Shown piece after piece: positions 1-11,834 of a stretch of 64,000 bases of DNA. This DNA comes from Cinnamomum chago. Its lineage: Eukaryota; Streptophyta; Magnoliopsida; Laurales; Lauraceae. How positions within the stretch are numbered: the first letter of the stretch is position 1; the number at the start of each line of letters is the position of its first letter. The DNA lies in NCBI GenBank assembly GCA_038049695.1, contig CP142452.1, forward strand, positions 32,972,501 through 33,036,500. Reading direction: 5' to 3'. The position numbers and the translations under genes are program-made. The notes under the pieces are model-generated. The model made no database searches and was not told the origin of the DNA. It saw only the letters and a program-made list of their open reading frames with translations.

Positions 1-1063
1 TAACCAAGTGATCGTCTACCCTGATGACTAGGAGAAAACAACATTCACTTGTCCTTTTGGTACATTCACTTACCGGCGGATGCCATTCGGACTTTGTAAT
101 GCACCCGCGACCTTTCAACGGTGTATGATGTCCATATTCTCCGACATGGCGGAGAGATTCTTAAAGGTGTTTATGGATTATTTCTCTATTTTTGGACCTT
201 CATTCGATGAATGTATTAGTAATTTAGCAAAGGTGCTGAAACGTTGTACGGAGACAAACTTGGTCTTGAGTTGGGAGAAAAGTCATTTCATGGTGTGTGA
301 GGGCATTGTTTTGGGGCATATCGTTTCCGCAAGGGGAATTGAGGTGGATAAGGTTAAGGTTGATCTTATTTCCAAACTTCCACCTCCCTCATCGGTTAAG
401 CAAGTCCAATCTTCTGTAGGGCACACAGGTTTTACCGTCGATTTATTAATGACTTTAGTAAGATTTCTTGACCCTTGTGAGCATTACTCACCAAGGAGGC
501 CCCTTTTGTCTTTAATGAGGCATGCATGCAAGCTTTTGAGAAGCTTTGTGAAGCCCTGTCCACCGCTCCTATCATTCAGTCACCTAATTGGACCCATCCA
601 TTTAAGATTCTGCGATGCTTCCGATTATGCTGTGGGTGCAGTCTTGGGCCAACGGGTGAACAAGGTTCCGCATGTCATCTATTATGCTAGCAAGACCCTC
701 TCTGATGCCCAACTGAATTATACCACAACGGAGAAGGAATTGTTAGCGGTTACGTTAGCCTTGGATAAATTCCAATCTTATTTATCAGGATTGAAGGTTG
801 TAGTGTTCACTGACCATGCTGCGTTGCGGTACTTATTGTTGAAAAAGGACACTAAGCCAATACTGATTAGGTGGATTCTATTACTTAAAGAGTCCAACTT
901 TGAAATTCGGGACAAGAAAGGTTCCGAAAATTGTGTAGCTGACCACCTATCTCGGATCCTAGTAGAGGCTACGGAGGACACCTTACCCCTACATGACTCA
1001 TTTCTCAATGAGCAGTTGTTCACAGTATCCCGAACCCACCCCCCTGGTATGCTCATATTGTGA
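1..1063 (+). pseudogene. Athila pol: reverse transcriptase and RNase H
   Basis: The first bases already encode RT palm sequence (a [16 protein letters not shown]-like stretch), so the gene begins before the window. The RT block with [12 protein letters not shown] and the following thumb/connection region is followed by an RNase H domain recognised by [37 protein letters not shown] and [14 protein letters not shown]. In life these make cDNA from element RNA and remove the RNA strand. The reading frame is open over most of the stretch from 80, but the copy as a whole is decayed. Confidence 0.85.
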
Positions 1064-1129
1064 ATTATCTAGCAATAGGGGAGATTCCTTCAAATTGGTC
1101 CAAGTAGGACAATGATTGTTTCTTCTCCT

Positions 1130-2240
1130 AGGTAAAGATGTATTTTTTGGAGGATCCCAAACTTTTCAAGTTCTACCCAGATCAAGTGATTAGGCGATGT
1201 GTGCCCGAGAGTGAATACTAAAGTATACTTACATTCTGTCACTCTCTTGAGTGTGGAGGGCATTTCAATGAGAAGAAGACTGCTGTGAAAGTTTTGCAGA
1301 ATGACTTCTAGTGGCCCATTCTATTTCAAGATGCCCATCAGTTTTGTAAGACTTGTTTGCACTGTCAGACGATAGGGAACATGTCTAGGAGGGACATGAT
1401 GGCCCTACAATCAATTTTGTTTGTAGAAATATTTGATGTTTGGGGCATCGATTTCATGGGACCTTTTCCGTCGTCTTTTGGTTTTCAATACATTTTAGTG
1501 GTGGTTGATTACGTGTCCAAGTGGGTGGAAGCGGTAGCCACTAAGACAAATGAGCACAAAGTTCTAGTCAAATTCCTGCAAAGCAGCATTTTCAGTCACT
1601 TTGGCTGTCCGCGGACAATAATTAGTGATGAGGGCACCTACTTCGTGAATAAACACTTTGAGGCGCTGGTAAGGAAGTACTCGATCACACACAAGGTGGC
1701 CATAGCTTATCTTCGTCAAACCAGCAGCCAAGTCAAAGTATCCAATAGGGAGGTGAAGCATATTCTGGAAAAAATGGTGAGGCCCGACTGCAAAGATTGG
1801 TCTTTACAGTTTAACGATGCTTTATGGGCATACCGTACTGTGTACAAGACTCCTATTGGTATGTCCCCCTACTGGTTAGTGTTTGGCAAGGGTTGCCACT
1901 TACCGGTTGAACTCGAACACAGAGCCATGTGGGTCATCAAGTAATTCAATTTTGATATGGCCGCTGCCGGTTCCACTCGGAAACTCCAACTCAATGAGTT
2001 AGAAGAGATTCGGAATGAAGCCTACATTAGTTCGAAAATTTATAAGGCTCGGACTAAAGCTTTTCATGACAAACACATCTTGCGAAAGTCCTTTGAGCCG
2101 AATAAGAAGGTATGGCTTTTCAATTCTAAGTTGCGACTCTTTCCGGGTAAATTGCGGTCTAGATGGGTTGGACCATTTGTGGTGACCAAGGTTTTTTTAT
2201 CATGGTGCGGTCGAAATTCGCAACCCCAACACTAGGGGTT
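1130..2240 (+). pseudogene. Athila pol: integrase
   Basis: A zinc-binding N-terminal remnant ([12 protein letters not shown]) leads into the integrase catalytic core. The core is seen as [31 protein letters not shown], a [14 protein letters not shown]-like segment and a [12 protein letters not shown]-like segment. The C-terminal part ([21 protein letters not shown], then [16 protein letters not shown]) is the Athila/Tat-type tail that follows the core. The enzyme would insert the cDNA into the host chromosome. It is broken in this copy and separated from the RNase H block by a short degraded stretch. Confidence 0.85.
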
Positions 2241-2564
2241 TTCTTAAGGTAAATGGTCAACGGTTGAAACCCAATGTAGAGAGTACTACTGCAAGTGAAG
2301 TAGTGGAGTCCATCACTCTGATGGACCCGTTCTATCTTATGGACTGAGGGTACTCGACGTATGGCTGACGACATAAAACCAAGCTCTTGTGGGAGGAAAC
2401 CTGAGTGTAGTTAGTGTCATCGATGTTTAGTCCTTTTTGTCGTCAAAATTGAGTCCATTTTGAGTCGTCCATGTCGTTCGGGGGGGGGGGGGGTACCTTT
2501 AGGTGGTTAGGTTCTAGCCTTTGAGAGAATTTTTTTCTTGCTTCCGAGTGCCCCAAATCTTTTT

Positions 2565-2745
2565 TCATCAGACGCAGTTTCTGGAAATTTGTAACAGGCG
2601 GAATGGTTTTGTGTCCGGGCATCTGGACGCCGGAGAGTTGTATCAGGTGGACGACTTTCTGTCTCCGGGTGTCTGGATGCCAGTAATTTGTATCAAGCCG
2701 GAGTATTTTATCTCCGGGCGTCTGGACGCTGGAGCACATGAAAAA
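2565..2745 (+). repeat. Minisatellite of about 50 bp units with near-palindromic core
   Basis: Three clear units and one partial unit follow each other at about 49-50 bp spacing. Their cores TCCGGGCATCTGGACGCC, TCCGGGTGTCTGGATGCC and TCCGGGCGTCTGGACGCT begin near 2614, 2664 and 2713. Each unit also carries an (A/G)TTTGTATCA-like spacer. The array sits in the non-coding gap between pol and the env-like ORF. A related perfect palindrome, GGCGTCCGGACGCC, occurs at 6261-6274 in the LTR of the same element. Confidence 0.7.
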
Positions 2746-3317
2746 TGAAAAGAAAATAAATGTGGAAAATCGTGGGTTAAAGCCCTAAAGGGCTGCTAGG
2801 GTAGCCCCTCCTCTCTCCCACTCACTTCTTTCTCATTCTCTGCAAGCCCTTTTTCTTCCTTCCTCTCATACACTCACCCTCCACAAACTACATCATCACC
2901 ACCCTCCTCCGCCCCTTTTCTCCACCACCATTCTCTTCCTCTCCTTCTCCTCTTCCATTTTATCTCCCTCTTCACTAGGACAAGTGCCACCGAAGCCCAC
3001 ATTCTCGCCGGTAAAATCCAAGCTTTCCGGCTAGATCTACCAGTGCTCGCACCTCTCTAGCCCTTTGAAGCACTTGGGTTCTTTTCTGCACGAGCACCTC
3101 TACGCGTCGGTGGTGCCTGTTTGTTTCTGGCCAACTTTTCCAGTCATCTTCTCCGACGACTTCACCGAAGCTCCAACGAGCAATTTTGTGGGTAAATTTC
3201 TTTTTAATTGTTTTTATTTACTGCTATTTTATTATCTTTTGCGATTGTGATAGGGTGCTTTAGGTTTGATTTTATTTTTGTTTGTTGTTATTGTAAAATT
3301 GTCACCTTAAAAAAAGG
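2746..3317 (+). other. Athila leader before the env-like ORF, non-coding
   Basis: A pyrimidine-rich stretch (about 2800-2960) is followed by a GTAAAT donor-like site near 3190 and T-rich, intron-like DNA up to the start of the env-like ORF. Spliced subgenomic messages for the env-like ORF have been reported in the related barley element Bagy-2, so a similar use here is plausible. I see no coding potential in this part. Confidence 0.4.
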
Positions 3318-4536
3318 ATGTTTAGAAGGGGGAGAAGTAAATCAAAGGCCCCTGCGGATGAGGACTCCTCCAATCCATAGCCCCGTAAACGGAATGCATC
3401 CACTCTGAATCGTGATCAACCGGATGCAGATTGGGCCAATCGACCATTAGATAGGCAAACCATCTTTGACTTGCATTTTTTCGAAACCGACCAGACAACA
3501 TGTTGGGCGGTTCAACAATTACGTATGAGTCAATTGATGGCTTTGTGCAACCCTTTTCCCCCGGCATACCCCCGTTTGGTATGCATTTTCTGCCAAAATT
3601 TGGAAATAATGGGGTGTTATGGAGATATTTTGTCATCCAGCATTGATGGGCATGACGTTTCTATTACTGTGGGGGATATTGCCCATTCCCTAGGCTGTCA
3701 CCCCAATACGGGTGGTTTCCCCCATTTTCCAGCCACCCCCACTGTGGCAAGTATAACAAATGAGATGTGTGGGGCTCGGTTTAGCAAGGATACTGCATGA
3801 GTACTCGTCGTATTACCTACCTCAAAGGATGTGGCTAATTGATCAAGTGTTGCGTGTAAATGCATTTCCCATGCATCACAAAGATGAGAGGAGAGTGGAC
3901 TTCCTAGAGACTTTGTACGCTATCCACTCCGGATACGCGGTATCTCTTCCACTGATGATTTTTCAAGAGAGGTGCAAAGTCTATAGGCTCTTTAAAGAGT
4001 CTAAGAAAGACTCGGAGAAGAAGAGGCCTTTGCCTTTTCCTCATTTGGTCACCATGCTATATCTGAATCCTTCGGGTGTCAACGTTGTCCCCTTTCCTAT
4101 TCCATCTTATGGGGAGTCTGTCCCGTGCTCTGACATGTACTGTGAGGTGCGATGGACACAGAGTGTCCAATCCATTCTTTGCAATATGCAGCACACTCAC
4201 CCTGCTATGATGCCAGGAGTAGGCACACCTGTGGTTGAGCCACTCGTGCCACCTCAAGCCCCTCCAGTTGTCCACCCCCTTGCGGAGCATGCTGACCCAT
4301 TTTACATGTCCTATGCCCAATACGAGGCAATCATCCAAGGTCAGCAGGCCCTCCAGTCCCATCAGGTGGCTTTTGAGTCCCGCTTTGAGGACTTTGCCAT
4401 GCGTACCACAGACTCTCTCTTTGAAATGCGATCGCTAATGAGAGGTCTGAGTGGCCTTTCCCCTCCTCGTAGAGATGATCACATGCACGATGGAGGTGGG
4501 GGAGCTGGCCATGATGGGGATAAGGAGGAAGATTGA
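3318..4536 (+). pseudogene. Athila env-like accessory ORF (putative plant transposon protein)
   Basis: The region lies between pol and the 3' LTR, where Athila elements keep a third ORF. It begins with a basic Ser/Arg/Lys-rich leader, followed by RPLDRQTIFDLHFFE and a globular block with CIFCQNLEIMG and ITVGDIAHSLGC. A second block contains YLPQRMWLIDQVLRVNAF and CDMYCEVRW-like words. The end (about 4330-4536) is helical and then Gly/Asp-rich (GGGGAGHDGDKEED). The domain resembles the plant 'putative transposon protein' family. The historical name 'env-like' rests on position, and I see no convincing fusion peptide or transmembrane segment. The copy is broken. Confidence 0.65.
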
Positions 4537-4828
4537 GGCTGTTTCTTTTTTTTTTTAGGTGACAATTTGATTGCAGTGTATATATATAGTGTCTTAGTTT
4601 TCTTTTTATTAGATTTCTTTTCAATATTTGTGTTCCTGGATAGTTGCTAACATTTTGCAGGTTCTTTAGTGCGAGTTGGGGTGTCTACTTAACTTTTCTT
4701 TTATGTGCACCTTCTGTTTAGTGGTACCCAGGTGATATCCCTCATTTTACTTTATTTTTCATGTCCTTTACATTTCATTTTGATGATTCACATTGTGGAG
4801 AATGTTAGGTATAAGTTGGGAGGTGGGG

Positions 4829-7079
4829 TGTTAACTATTGAGCTAGTCTATTAGTTCTTTTTCTTGTATTTAAAAAAAAAAAAAGGAGTTAGATTTTAGC
4901 TCCTTTTGTTAACTTTTTGGGGGATTTCTAAGAGGATTTTTATGAAACGAAGATACCTTGATTTTTGGAACATTTTATTTTGTGAAAGGAAAAAAGAAAA
5001 AAAAACTAGTTCACTATCTTGTTTTTAGGAAAGAGTTTTTGAGAAATTGTTGAATTGTTGATCTCTCACTTAACACGTATTATATAGAAAATTCGAAATG
5101 TAAAGCTATGATTTCCATACTTGTGATAACTTTAGAACAAATATGATGGAAAAGTAACCCTTAGTCATACAGTGTCCTGGTTCAATTGAGTGGATTTATC
5201 CATAAATCAGTGAATTAATTCGGGCATATGGAAAGGGCTGCCTATTGTTGGGGACCGTATTGAAAAAAAAAGTTTTAGTTAGAAGTCTTGAAAAGAATAA
5301 AAAGTTTTGTGACTAGTTTGGGTTTGTAGCCTTTTTAATCTGAGCCAGTAAGCCCGTAGGGGTATTTACATACCTAGTACCCTAAAGACATCTGTTTTGG
5401 AAGTCATTGGCCTAATGCTCTTTACATGGGTTAATTAGAAAGCATAAGGGACCTAGGCACATGTGTGTGTTTGAAAAAAAGAAGATTCTTTTTTTTTTAC
5501 TAAAATAGTGTTGTCACGGCCTTTCAAACAACAATAGTGTGAAAACCACCATAAATGCCTTGAGAGGAAGCTTGTTATCTTTTACTGAGGTTAGGTGGCC
5601 CAGAATTTTGAAAGAAGAAGAAAAAGATGTGTTTTCACAGAATTCTTAGTGGATCGTTTTATGCTTTCATGCTTCTATATATACACAATTTTCACCGTGC
5701 ACGATCAATTCTTCCAGCAAGATTTCGAGGATTTCTGACCAATAGATAGAATTTGTGAACCAAACTTGAGATGTGTATTGAAAACTCCATAACCAAGAAT
5801 ATCCGGTGTTCTCATATATCATTTTGGAAAAGACTCCCTACTTGTGTTTTAGGAATTTTGTGTGTAGATTCACTGCAAACCCTCACGAGACTATAACTCG
5901 TCATCTAGGAGAAACTTAGAGGTTTAAAGGCTTACTGCACATGCTAAGTGCAGCCGTGCTCCCTACGAAAGTGGCCTTTGTTAGTCTTTCCATTTGTTTT
6001 AGCTTTGCTCGAGGTCTAATAAAGTGTAAGTTCGGGATTGTGATGAGAGCTTAAATGTACCACTTAAGCTCCTCAATGATGACTTTGTTACGCCTTGGAA
6101 TGGTAAGTATATGACCTTATGTGTATTGATTTCATGTTTGCATGTGTTTTAGGTGAAGAAACAAAATGCAGAGCTAAATGGAAAAAATGGAGCCAACGCA
6201 AGACAACCTAGACAAATTGCCTTCAGGAGCCCTGAACTGAATCCGAGGCCATTGCCTCCTGGCGTCCGGACGCCCGACCTAGTGGACTCCGCCTCCAAGC
6301 ACATTTTGAAAAGATTTTTGGTGCAAAACCTATAAAAAGGATGCCAAACTCGTTTTTAGGGCATTCACATCTTGGGAGAAGTTCTGGAGGCTGATTCTAG
6401 AGCTTTGGAAGGAGCGCCAATGGGGATTTCGTTGATGACTCTTCGTCAATCTACCTCCATGAGTAACTAACTCTCCACATTAGGGTTGCGATGAACCCTA
6501 ATCTTGTATTTTGGTGATGTATAGGTATTGGGGTTTTACTTTGAACACTTGTTGGTTATATGACATTGATGTTATCCATTGATTGGATTCTATTTATTAA
6601 TGCAATATCTCCTTTTAGTATTTTATTCTTGTAGAATTGAATATCAGTCATATAATGATGCTTGAATGAATGTGTTGTTAAATTTAGGATAATCTATGCC
6701 TCAGAGATAGGTTATGCCAAGATCTGAACCCATATATCTTATTTGTTGACTTTGTTAAGGTTTGTAACTAGAACGAGTCTTTAAAGCGTTGATAGTGAAA
6801 CCCTATGTCTATACTCACCATTCTGCGAGGTTAGAGTGGATTCGTACCCTAAGACTTTTCTTCGATTGAATCAAACATTGTCTTCACTTTCTAATTTAGG
6901 AATCAAACCCATCAAATCAACACTTTGTTTTCTATTAAGATTAGTTTAGGAATTTGGGAACCAACACAACTTAGCCTTTTTGTCCCAGTGGACACGACAC
7001 TCGGTAACATCTTTACTCTCACGAGTAGAGATATAGCTAGGTATAAATTATATTTGCAAATCCTGTTTTGGGACGATCA
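4829..7079 (+). repeat. Athila 3' LTR (boundaries inferred)
   Basis: A purine tract (TTGGGAGGTGGGG, 4816-4828) precedes TGTTAAC at 4829, and a TG...CA frame closes at GGGACGATCA (7079). The last 130 bases carry the Athila-like end with GTGGACACGACACTCGG. About 600 bases earlier the ATGAGTAACTAA and AACCCTAATCTTG words common to this lineage occur. At about 2.25 kb the LTR is long. The left end is less certain than the right, since a similar purine tract also occurs at 4675-4683. No partner LTR is available for confirmation. Confidence 0.5.
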
Positions 7080-7338
7080 CTAATTGAGTCAGACTATCTT
7101 TTTAAAGGTTAGACCTCACCTATTTAGTCCAACAATTTTAAACTTAGACTCCCCTCTTAACTCCAGCAGCCATTTCTCTTTAGCAAGGTGACTCCTTTTC
7201 TCCTTTGAAAAAAACACTCGAGGGTGAATCGTTTCCTCAATGTTGAGAACCGAAACTCCATCTCCCTGTCTCCATTTTTTTTCTTACCCATTTCATCTTT
7301 CTCATGATTATTTCCAATCTCTAAAATCAATGGATCTT

Positions 7339-7746
7339 TGTTATGTACCTAACCAATACGCCAAAAGCCCCAGACTGATGGAAAGCGTCAAATTAAATCT
7401 TATAACTATTTAGGACCGTAACATACCACCACGCTTCTGTAGCCGACGTCCTCGGTGGCTCTCACTCTAGCGGCAGGCAGCCCTTTTTCCCTCTTAGGAT
7501 GGCTCACACTCTACTATAGGTAGTCCTCTCCACGACGGCTTTCACTCTGGCGGTAGGTAGCCATTTTCTCTATATTTTTGGACGGCTCTCACTCTACTCC
7601 AGGTAGCTCTTTCCGTAACTCAAACCCGAGGTGTGGAGGTTGGCTTTGATACCAAATGTTATGTACCTAACCAATACGGCACGCCAAAAGCCTTAGGACT
7701 AATGGGACGTGTCGAATTAAGTCTTATAAATATTTAAATAGTAACT
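7339..7746 (-). mobile_element. TRIM (terminal-repeat retrotransposon in miniature)
   Basis: Two direct repeats, 7339-7423 and 7657-7746, both start TGTTATGTACCTAACC. They flank a 233-bp middle with no coding capacity. On the minus strand the left-hand LTR is followed directly by TTTGGTATCAAAGCC (7642-7656), a primer-binding site close to the initiator-tRNA-Met type used by many plant elements. The target duplication is ATCTT (7334-7338 and 7747-7751). The total length of 408 bp with LTRs of 85-90 bp fits TRIMs. It is non-autonomous by nature and looks structurally whole. Confidence 0.85.
7455..7612. repeat. Four ~45-50 bp repeats inside the TRIM
   Basis: Within the TRIM middle the phrase GGCT(C/T)(T/A)CACTCT followed by a GGTAG/GGCAGCC-like word recurs four times, near 7455, 7500, 7545 and 7585. 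The spacers are pyrimidine-rich. The repeats make up most of the internal domain between the two terminal repeats. Confidence 0.7.
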
Positions 7747-7751
7747 ATCTT

Positions 7752-9269
7752 CTAGAAATCAATGAATATTAAGTGCTAAAATTGTGACCTAATTTCAGAA
7801 TACGTGGCTATTGACGATCGAAGAAAATGGAAAAAGCATGCCATCTTTATTGATATTGGAGCAAATGTTTACATTTGTACAAAGAAAATGTGGCGGAATT
7901 GGATAATGCTAATAGTGCAAATTAAGAGAATCTAATCACTGTAATTTCAGTCCATGATTCATCATAAAATGCCAGCAGGATGGTCCACATCTCCAACACT
8001 TACTCCACTCTTGGGGGTATAAATGGGTTGGTATAAATAGGTTGACTTTGGGATGTATCTATTTCTTACAGTTTTTTAAGGTCAGATCAGTGTGGGGTAT
8101 AAATGGGTTGACTTTGGGGTGTATCTAATTCTTACTACTTTTTAATATCACATCCTTCACTTAGACAGAGTCAACCGCAGTCAACTAAAATTGTTCCAGT
8201 GAGATTCATGGTTGCTTAATACTTTATGTTTTTTGTTTCCTTCTATTGACTTTGATCCTTGGGCTGAAGGGACTTCACGGCTTCAAATATAGGTAGATTT
8301 GGCTGGTCCTTTACACCATATGGGTTTGTTACAACTATAAAATGGAACTGAATCTCAAAGGGACAATTGAAAGTCCCATGAGTGGAAAGACTCAGCGAGC
8401 CCTTAAATTTGGTAAGTAATGATTGGGACCTATTTCCTAATATATAGATGAATGAATGAAGGGAAATCTGAAAGGATGAATGAATGAATGGAAATCTGAA
8501 TTAATGATCAGTGACGAAAGAGACGAAAGAGCAGTTTTCTCTTCCACCACAAGTAAGTTTTTTAGAAATTAAAATTCTGATTTGGTAATCAACCACTGGG
8601 ATCCGGCAGTCCATAAAATTACATATATTAAAGCAATAGAGAGAGTGGCACCTCACCAACACAATAATTCTCCTTTCAGAAAAAGATGCACAAATAGCAT
8701 ATAGTGATTTAAGGTGCCATGTCACTTTTATAATCTTCCTCTCCTAAGACTTCTCTCATTTGAAGTGTCACTTCCCCTAAAATCTCTCTTAAACAACTCC
8801 TAAAATATTTCTGATAAAAATAAGAGGTTTTTCCCCATAACGTACCTTTAAAGATAAGTTTCCCCTCTTCCTTCCCAAAAACTCTAATTTTTCCTAGACC
8901 TTCTCCATTATAGGGGAAATAACAAACATGCCCAAACCATCTTTACTTGACGTATCTTCGTTCAATGATTTTTACATTTTTACCTGTTGGTCATTGCAAC
9001 TCATGTGGCCCACCTTTGTGTGTCAAATTCACCTTTACATATTAAAGTGAAATTTGATACAATAAACATATTGGGAGTGGTTCTTCATGATCGGCTTTAA
9101 ACAATGAATGGTCAGGATCGAATACGATAAATCAATTATTTATCCATTTCTTTTTTTTAATACAAGCATCTTTTTCCATGATCCAAAAAAATGTACATTT
9201 TCTAGGTCCTAACACCAAAAAGTACCACATTGATTGATAGATAGTAAGGATAAAACACTCATGAAATTT
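7752..9269. other. AT-rich intergenic DNA with small local repeats
   Basis: No gene is seen. A ~40-bp phrase (TATAAATGGGTTG, then GACTTTGGGGTGTATCTA) is repeated at about 8031-8070 and 8096-8135. GAATGAATGAATG tracts lie at 8449-8490. A stretch at 8532-8619 has a diverged direct copy at 11451-11535. The rest has no recognisable family. Confidence 0.5.
8532..8619 (+). repeat. Diverged interspersed repeat, copy 1
   Basis: This stretch and 11451-11535 share the order TTTTCTTC(C/T)ACCACAA, TTTTAGAAAT, TTTGGTAAT, A(C/T)TGGGATCC(G/A)GCA and CCATAAA. They lie in the same orientation 2.9 kb apart. The family was not recognised. They could be two copies of a short element or the remnant ends of one larger insertion. 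Confidence 0.6.
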
Positions 9270-9740
9270 CAGTTGTCTATCTTGCCAGGCCGATTTGATT
9301 GCATGAAGATAATTCTTGGAAATTATAAGGAACGACTTTACCATTAATTTCTTATCCTAAACATATGACAATGCTTGTTTATTTACATGGAATTGCGTTC
9401 TCAAGGATTTGAAACTATGAATTCATTATTGTTAAGATATGATTGGGAAAATCTATTAGTATGGATATGAATTTCTAAATATTTAAAGGAACTCATTATG
9501 CTATGAAAGATAGAACCTACTTATTCACATGAAATTGAACTCCTACAAATTCAAAGGAACTCACTTTACCATGAAACTTCTTATCTTGAAGATTTATAAT
9601 ATGTTTGTTTGCATGAATATAATTCTTAGAAAATTGAAGAAACCCACTTTACCATGAATTTCTTATCTTGAAAATATAATTGGAGATTTTTTATTATTTT
9701 TATGGAATTGAATTTCTAGGAAATTTCGTCGTCGTCTTAT
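9270..9740. repeat. Degenerate tandem array, ~105 bp period
   Basis: About four to five diverged units follow one another. The recurring words are CATGAA(G/T)ATAATTCTTGGAAA, a GGAACTCACTTTACCATGAA-like stretch, TTTCTTATC(T/C)TGAA and TTTGTTTGCATG. Units are spaced roughly 100-115 bp. No protein is encoded, so this looks like an old local satellite. Confidence 0.55.
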
Positions 9741-10244
9741 CATGTAAAAAAGATATTAAAACAAAATCATAAAGTCATTAACCATTTATTTGATTTTAAA
9801 ATTAAGGCCAATCTTGGATTTAGCGTATATTATAATATGGGATAATTGCCAAACAACTTAGTTCAAAATCTATTAAATATTTTGAAAACTGCCAAACAAC
9901 GACAATATTGCAATATTGTAGGATTAAAATATCTTATTATATAATATTTTCTTCTGACTAGTATTTAAATCTAGGAATATATTTTATTTTGTAAATATCC
10001 AAACATTCCCTAAGATCTAAAATAAAATAAGAAAATGAATATTAGATCACCACTTCTCAATTACATAATAATGCTATATATTTTCATCAAACCCATTTAC
10101 ATCAATGCATTTTCAGCCCAATACATGTTCGAATATTCTCATTACCAAAATCCCAAACCCAATTATAAGAATGCATTTTTCTTATGACATAGCCGACATT
10201 GTGGGTATTTTAGTCCAAAAATGATATAATTGTAGCTGTGGGGA

Positions 10245-10316
10245 AATATTTAAACTTTAGGAAGGGAGGGGGAAAAGTTAAATATTTAAACTTTAGGAAG
10301 GGAGGGGGAAAAGTTA
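10245..10316. repeat. Exact 36-bp tandem duplication
   Basis: Two identical 36-bp units (10245-10280 and 10281-10316) start AATATTTAAACTTTAGGAAG. The absence of differences suggests a recent slippage or repair event. Confidence 0.9.
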
Positions 10317-11450
10317 TCTCAAAAGATAAGTCACAGGGAAAAACCTCTAAAAATAATCATATCTCTCATATATTCTCTGCAAATATGAATATAACCAATC
10401 TCTATAAATCCTCTACACCTTTCCTATTATGCAAAGTTCGTTCACTCTACTCCATCTCCACTCTTAAAACCTCTCAAATCCTCTCTACTAATTGATTTTG
10501 ATCTTTCATTATGCAGCCATGTTTAAATGGACAATATCTTGAAAGATCATATGATACGATGTATGTGTAGGGCTGTCCATCAGTGGGCACCCTATATAAA
10601 TTTGCAAAGGGTTATGTGAAAATCATTACTAAATGTGGTTGCATGGATGAGTCTCTTTGATATTACTTCAGGTGGACCATAACTTAAGTAATCAGTAGTC
10701 CAAAAAAGAAGGGTGTGATACCATGTGCCTAGAGGGTCATCCATTTGTGGGCCCACCTATAAAAACCGCATGTTACCATAAAGTGGTTGCAAAATGCAAT
10801 TGAAGTTCAATTTTTCGAATACAATACAAAAGAAGCTTCTAAGGGGCCCACTATTTAGGTCTTATGATCGAAAAACATCAACTTCTTTCACTTACGTGTT
10901 ACCAAATACGAGTTTTATGGAACTCAATAAATTTGACCCATGTACAATAAGAGTGGGCCCTATCAGATAAAAACTTTACTAATTTATATAGAATTTGATA
11001 GATTAAAGATTATAGTCATTTTAAGTTATTTACATCATCTATGGGACTCGTTTGATGAAAGATCGAAATATATCTATCATGTGTAGTGGTGTTTTATTTT
11101 TATTTATTCGGCTATATAGTAAAAAATCTCAACTATCTTTATGATTCTTCTTTTTTATATAGTTATTTTATAGCAATTTCAAAGTTATATGACAATAGCA
11201 TTTCAATCTAAATTTTATATAAAAATTAGTTTAGTCTTTTTACTAAATAATATATTTATTTATAATACTTTATTATTTATAGATAATATTTTAAAGAAAT
11301 TAATAAAATTAAATGTTGTTTTATTCCCGAGTCATCGTTGCTCGTTTTATTTTAAGATAATAAGTAACCCACGATATCATGGGATAACCTATGATATCAT
11401 GGGATCTGTCAGCAGTTTTGAAATAAAAGATTTTCCAAATAATGAAGAAA

Positions 11451-11535
11451 ATAGTTTTTCTTCTACCACAAATTAGCTTTTAGAAATCAAGAATAAATTT
11501 TGGTAATAAGTCATTGGGATCCAGCATTCCATAAA
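11451..11535 (+). repeat. Diverged interspersed repeat, copy 2
   Basis: Direct counterpart of 8532-8619. It shares the ACCACAA, TTTTAGAAAT, TTTTGGTAAT, TTGGGATCCAGCA and CCATAAA words in the same order. The family is unknown. Confidence 0.6.
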
Positions 11536-11802
11536 CTAATTGTCTTTGCTATTGCTAAAGTCTCTAGTTAATTTGATATAATCTCTTTTAGTTACATTTC
11601 TAGAAGGCTTAATTTGGCCCATTTTGATTGGAATTGGGTTTTCCCCAATTAGGTTTTGGTCTTTGTTATGTTTTGAGTCCTTACAATGGTAGATCTATTC
11701 GGGTTTATATAAAATTATATATGTAAATTCATCTCTGTTGATCTTAATTGAATGTAATCAATTGTTAATGTGATTCTTGAACCCTAGCATTGTCATCTAT
11801 TA

Positions 11803-11834
11803 CTAGAAAAACATGCCCCGTGCTTAGCACGGGC
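11803..11834 (-). repeat. Helitron-like 3' end (left, facing out)
   Basis: Read on the minus strand this is a hairpin with stem GCCCGTGC and a 3-base loop, then a 10-base T-rich spacer, then CTAG followed by T. A short GC hairpin about 10 bases before a CTRR end is the diagnostic 3' terminus of Helitrons, which insert between A and T. The stem matches the right-hand end at 19525-19554 with a paired (compensatory) difference. Confidence 0.6.

Larger units (their letters stand above)
1..7079 (+). mobile_element. Athila-type Ty3/gypsy retrotransposon, 3' part
   Basis: This is the 3' part of an LTR retrotransposon whose 5' half lies outside the window. In order it shows the end of reverse transcriptase, RNase H, integrase, a short minisatellite, an env-like accessory ORF and one long LTR. 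The wording of the RT ([16 protein letters not shown]), of the integrase ([11 protein letters not shown]) and of the tail after integrase ([14 protein letters not shown]) is typical of the Athila lineage. The element is a fossil with several interruptions in pol and in the accessory ORF. Its age cannot be set because the partner LTR is not in the window. Confidence 0.85.
9741..11802. other. AT-rich intergenic DNA
   Basis: No gene is seen. It contains an exact tandem duplication at 10245-10316, the second copy of a repeat at 11451-11535, and several GGGCCCAC-containing words (10740-10960) of unknown origin. Short open frames here are what AT-rich DNA gives by chance. Confidence 0.5.

Noticed and set aside
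3318-4536. Reading the Athila ORF as a true viral envelope
   Set aside because: I see no convincing signal peptide, fusion peptide or membrane anchor; only the position supports the name 'env-like'.
5248-5262. TGTTGGGGACCG as the start of the Athila LTR
   Set aside because: It lacks a purine tract before it. The TG at 4829 follows a better polypurine tract, though certainty is limited.
9270-9740. CRISPR-like array
   Set aside because: The units are diverged ~105-bp repeats without constant short repeats and unique spacers, and the context is a plant genome.
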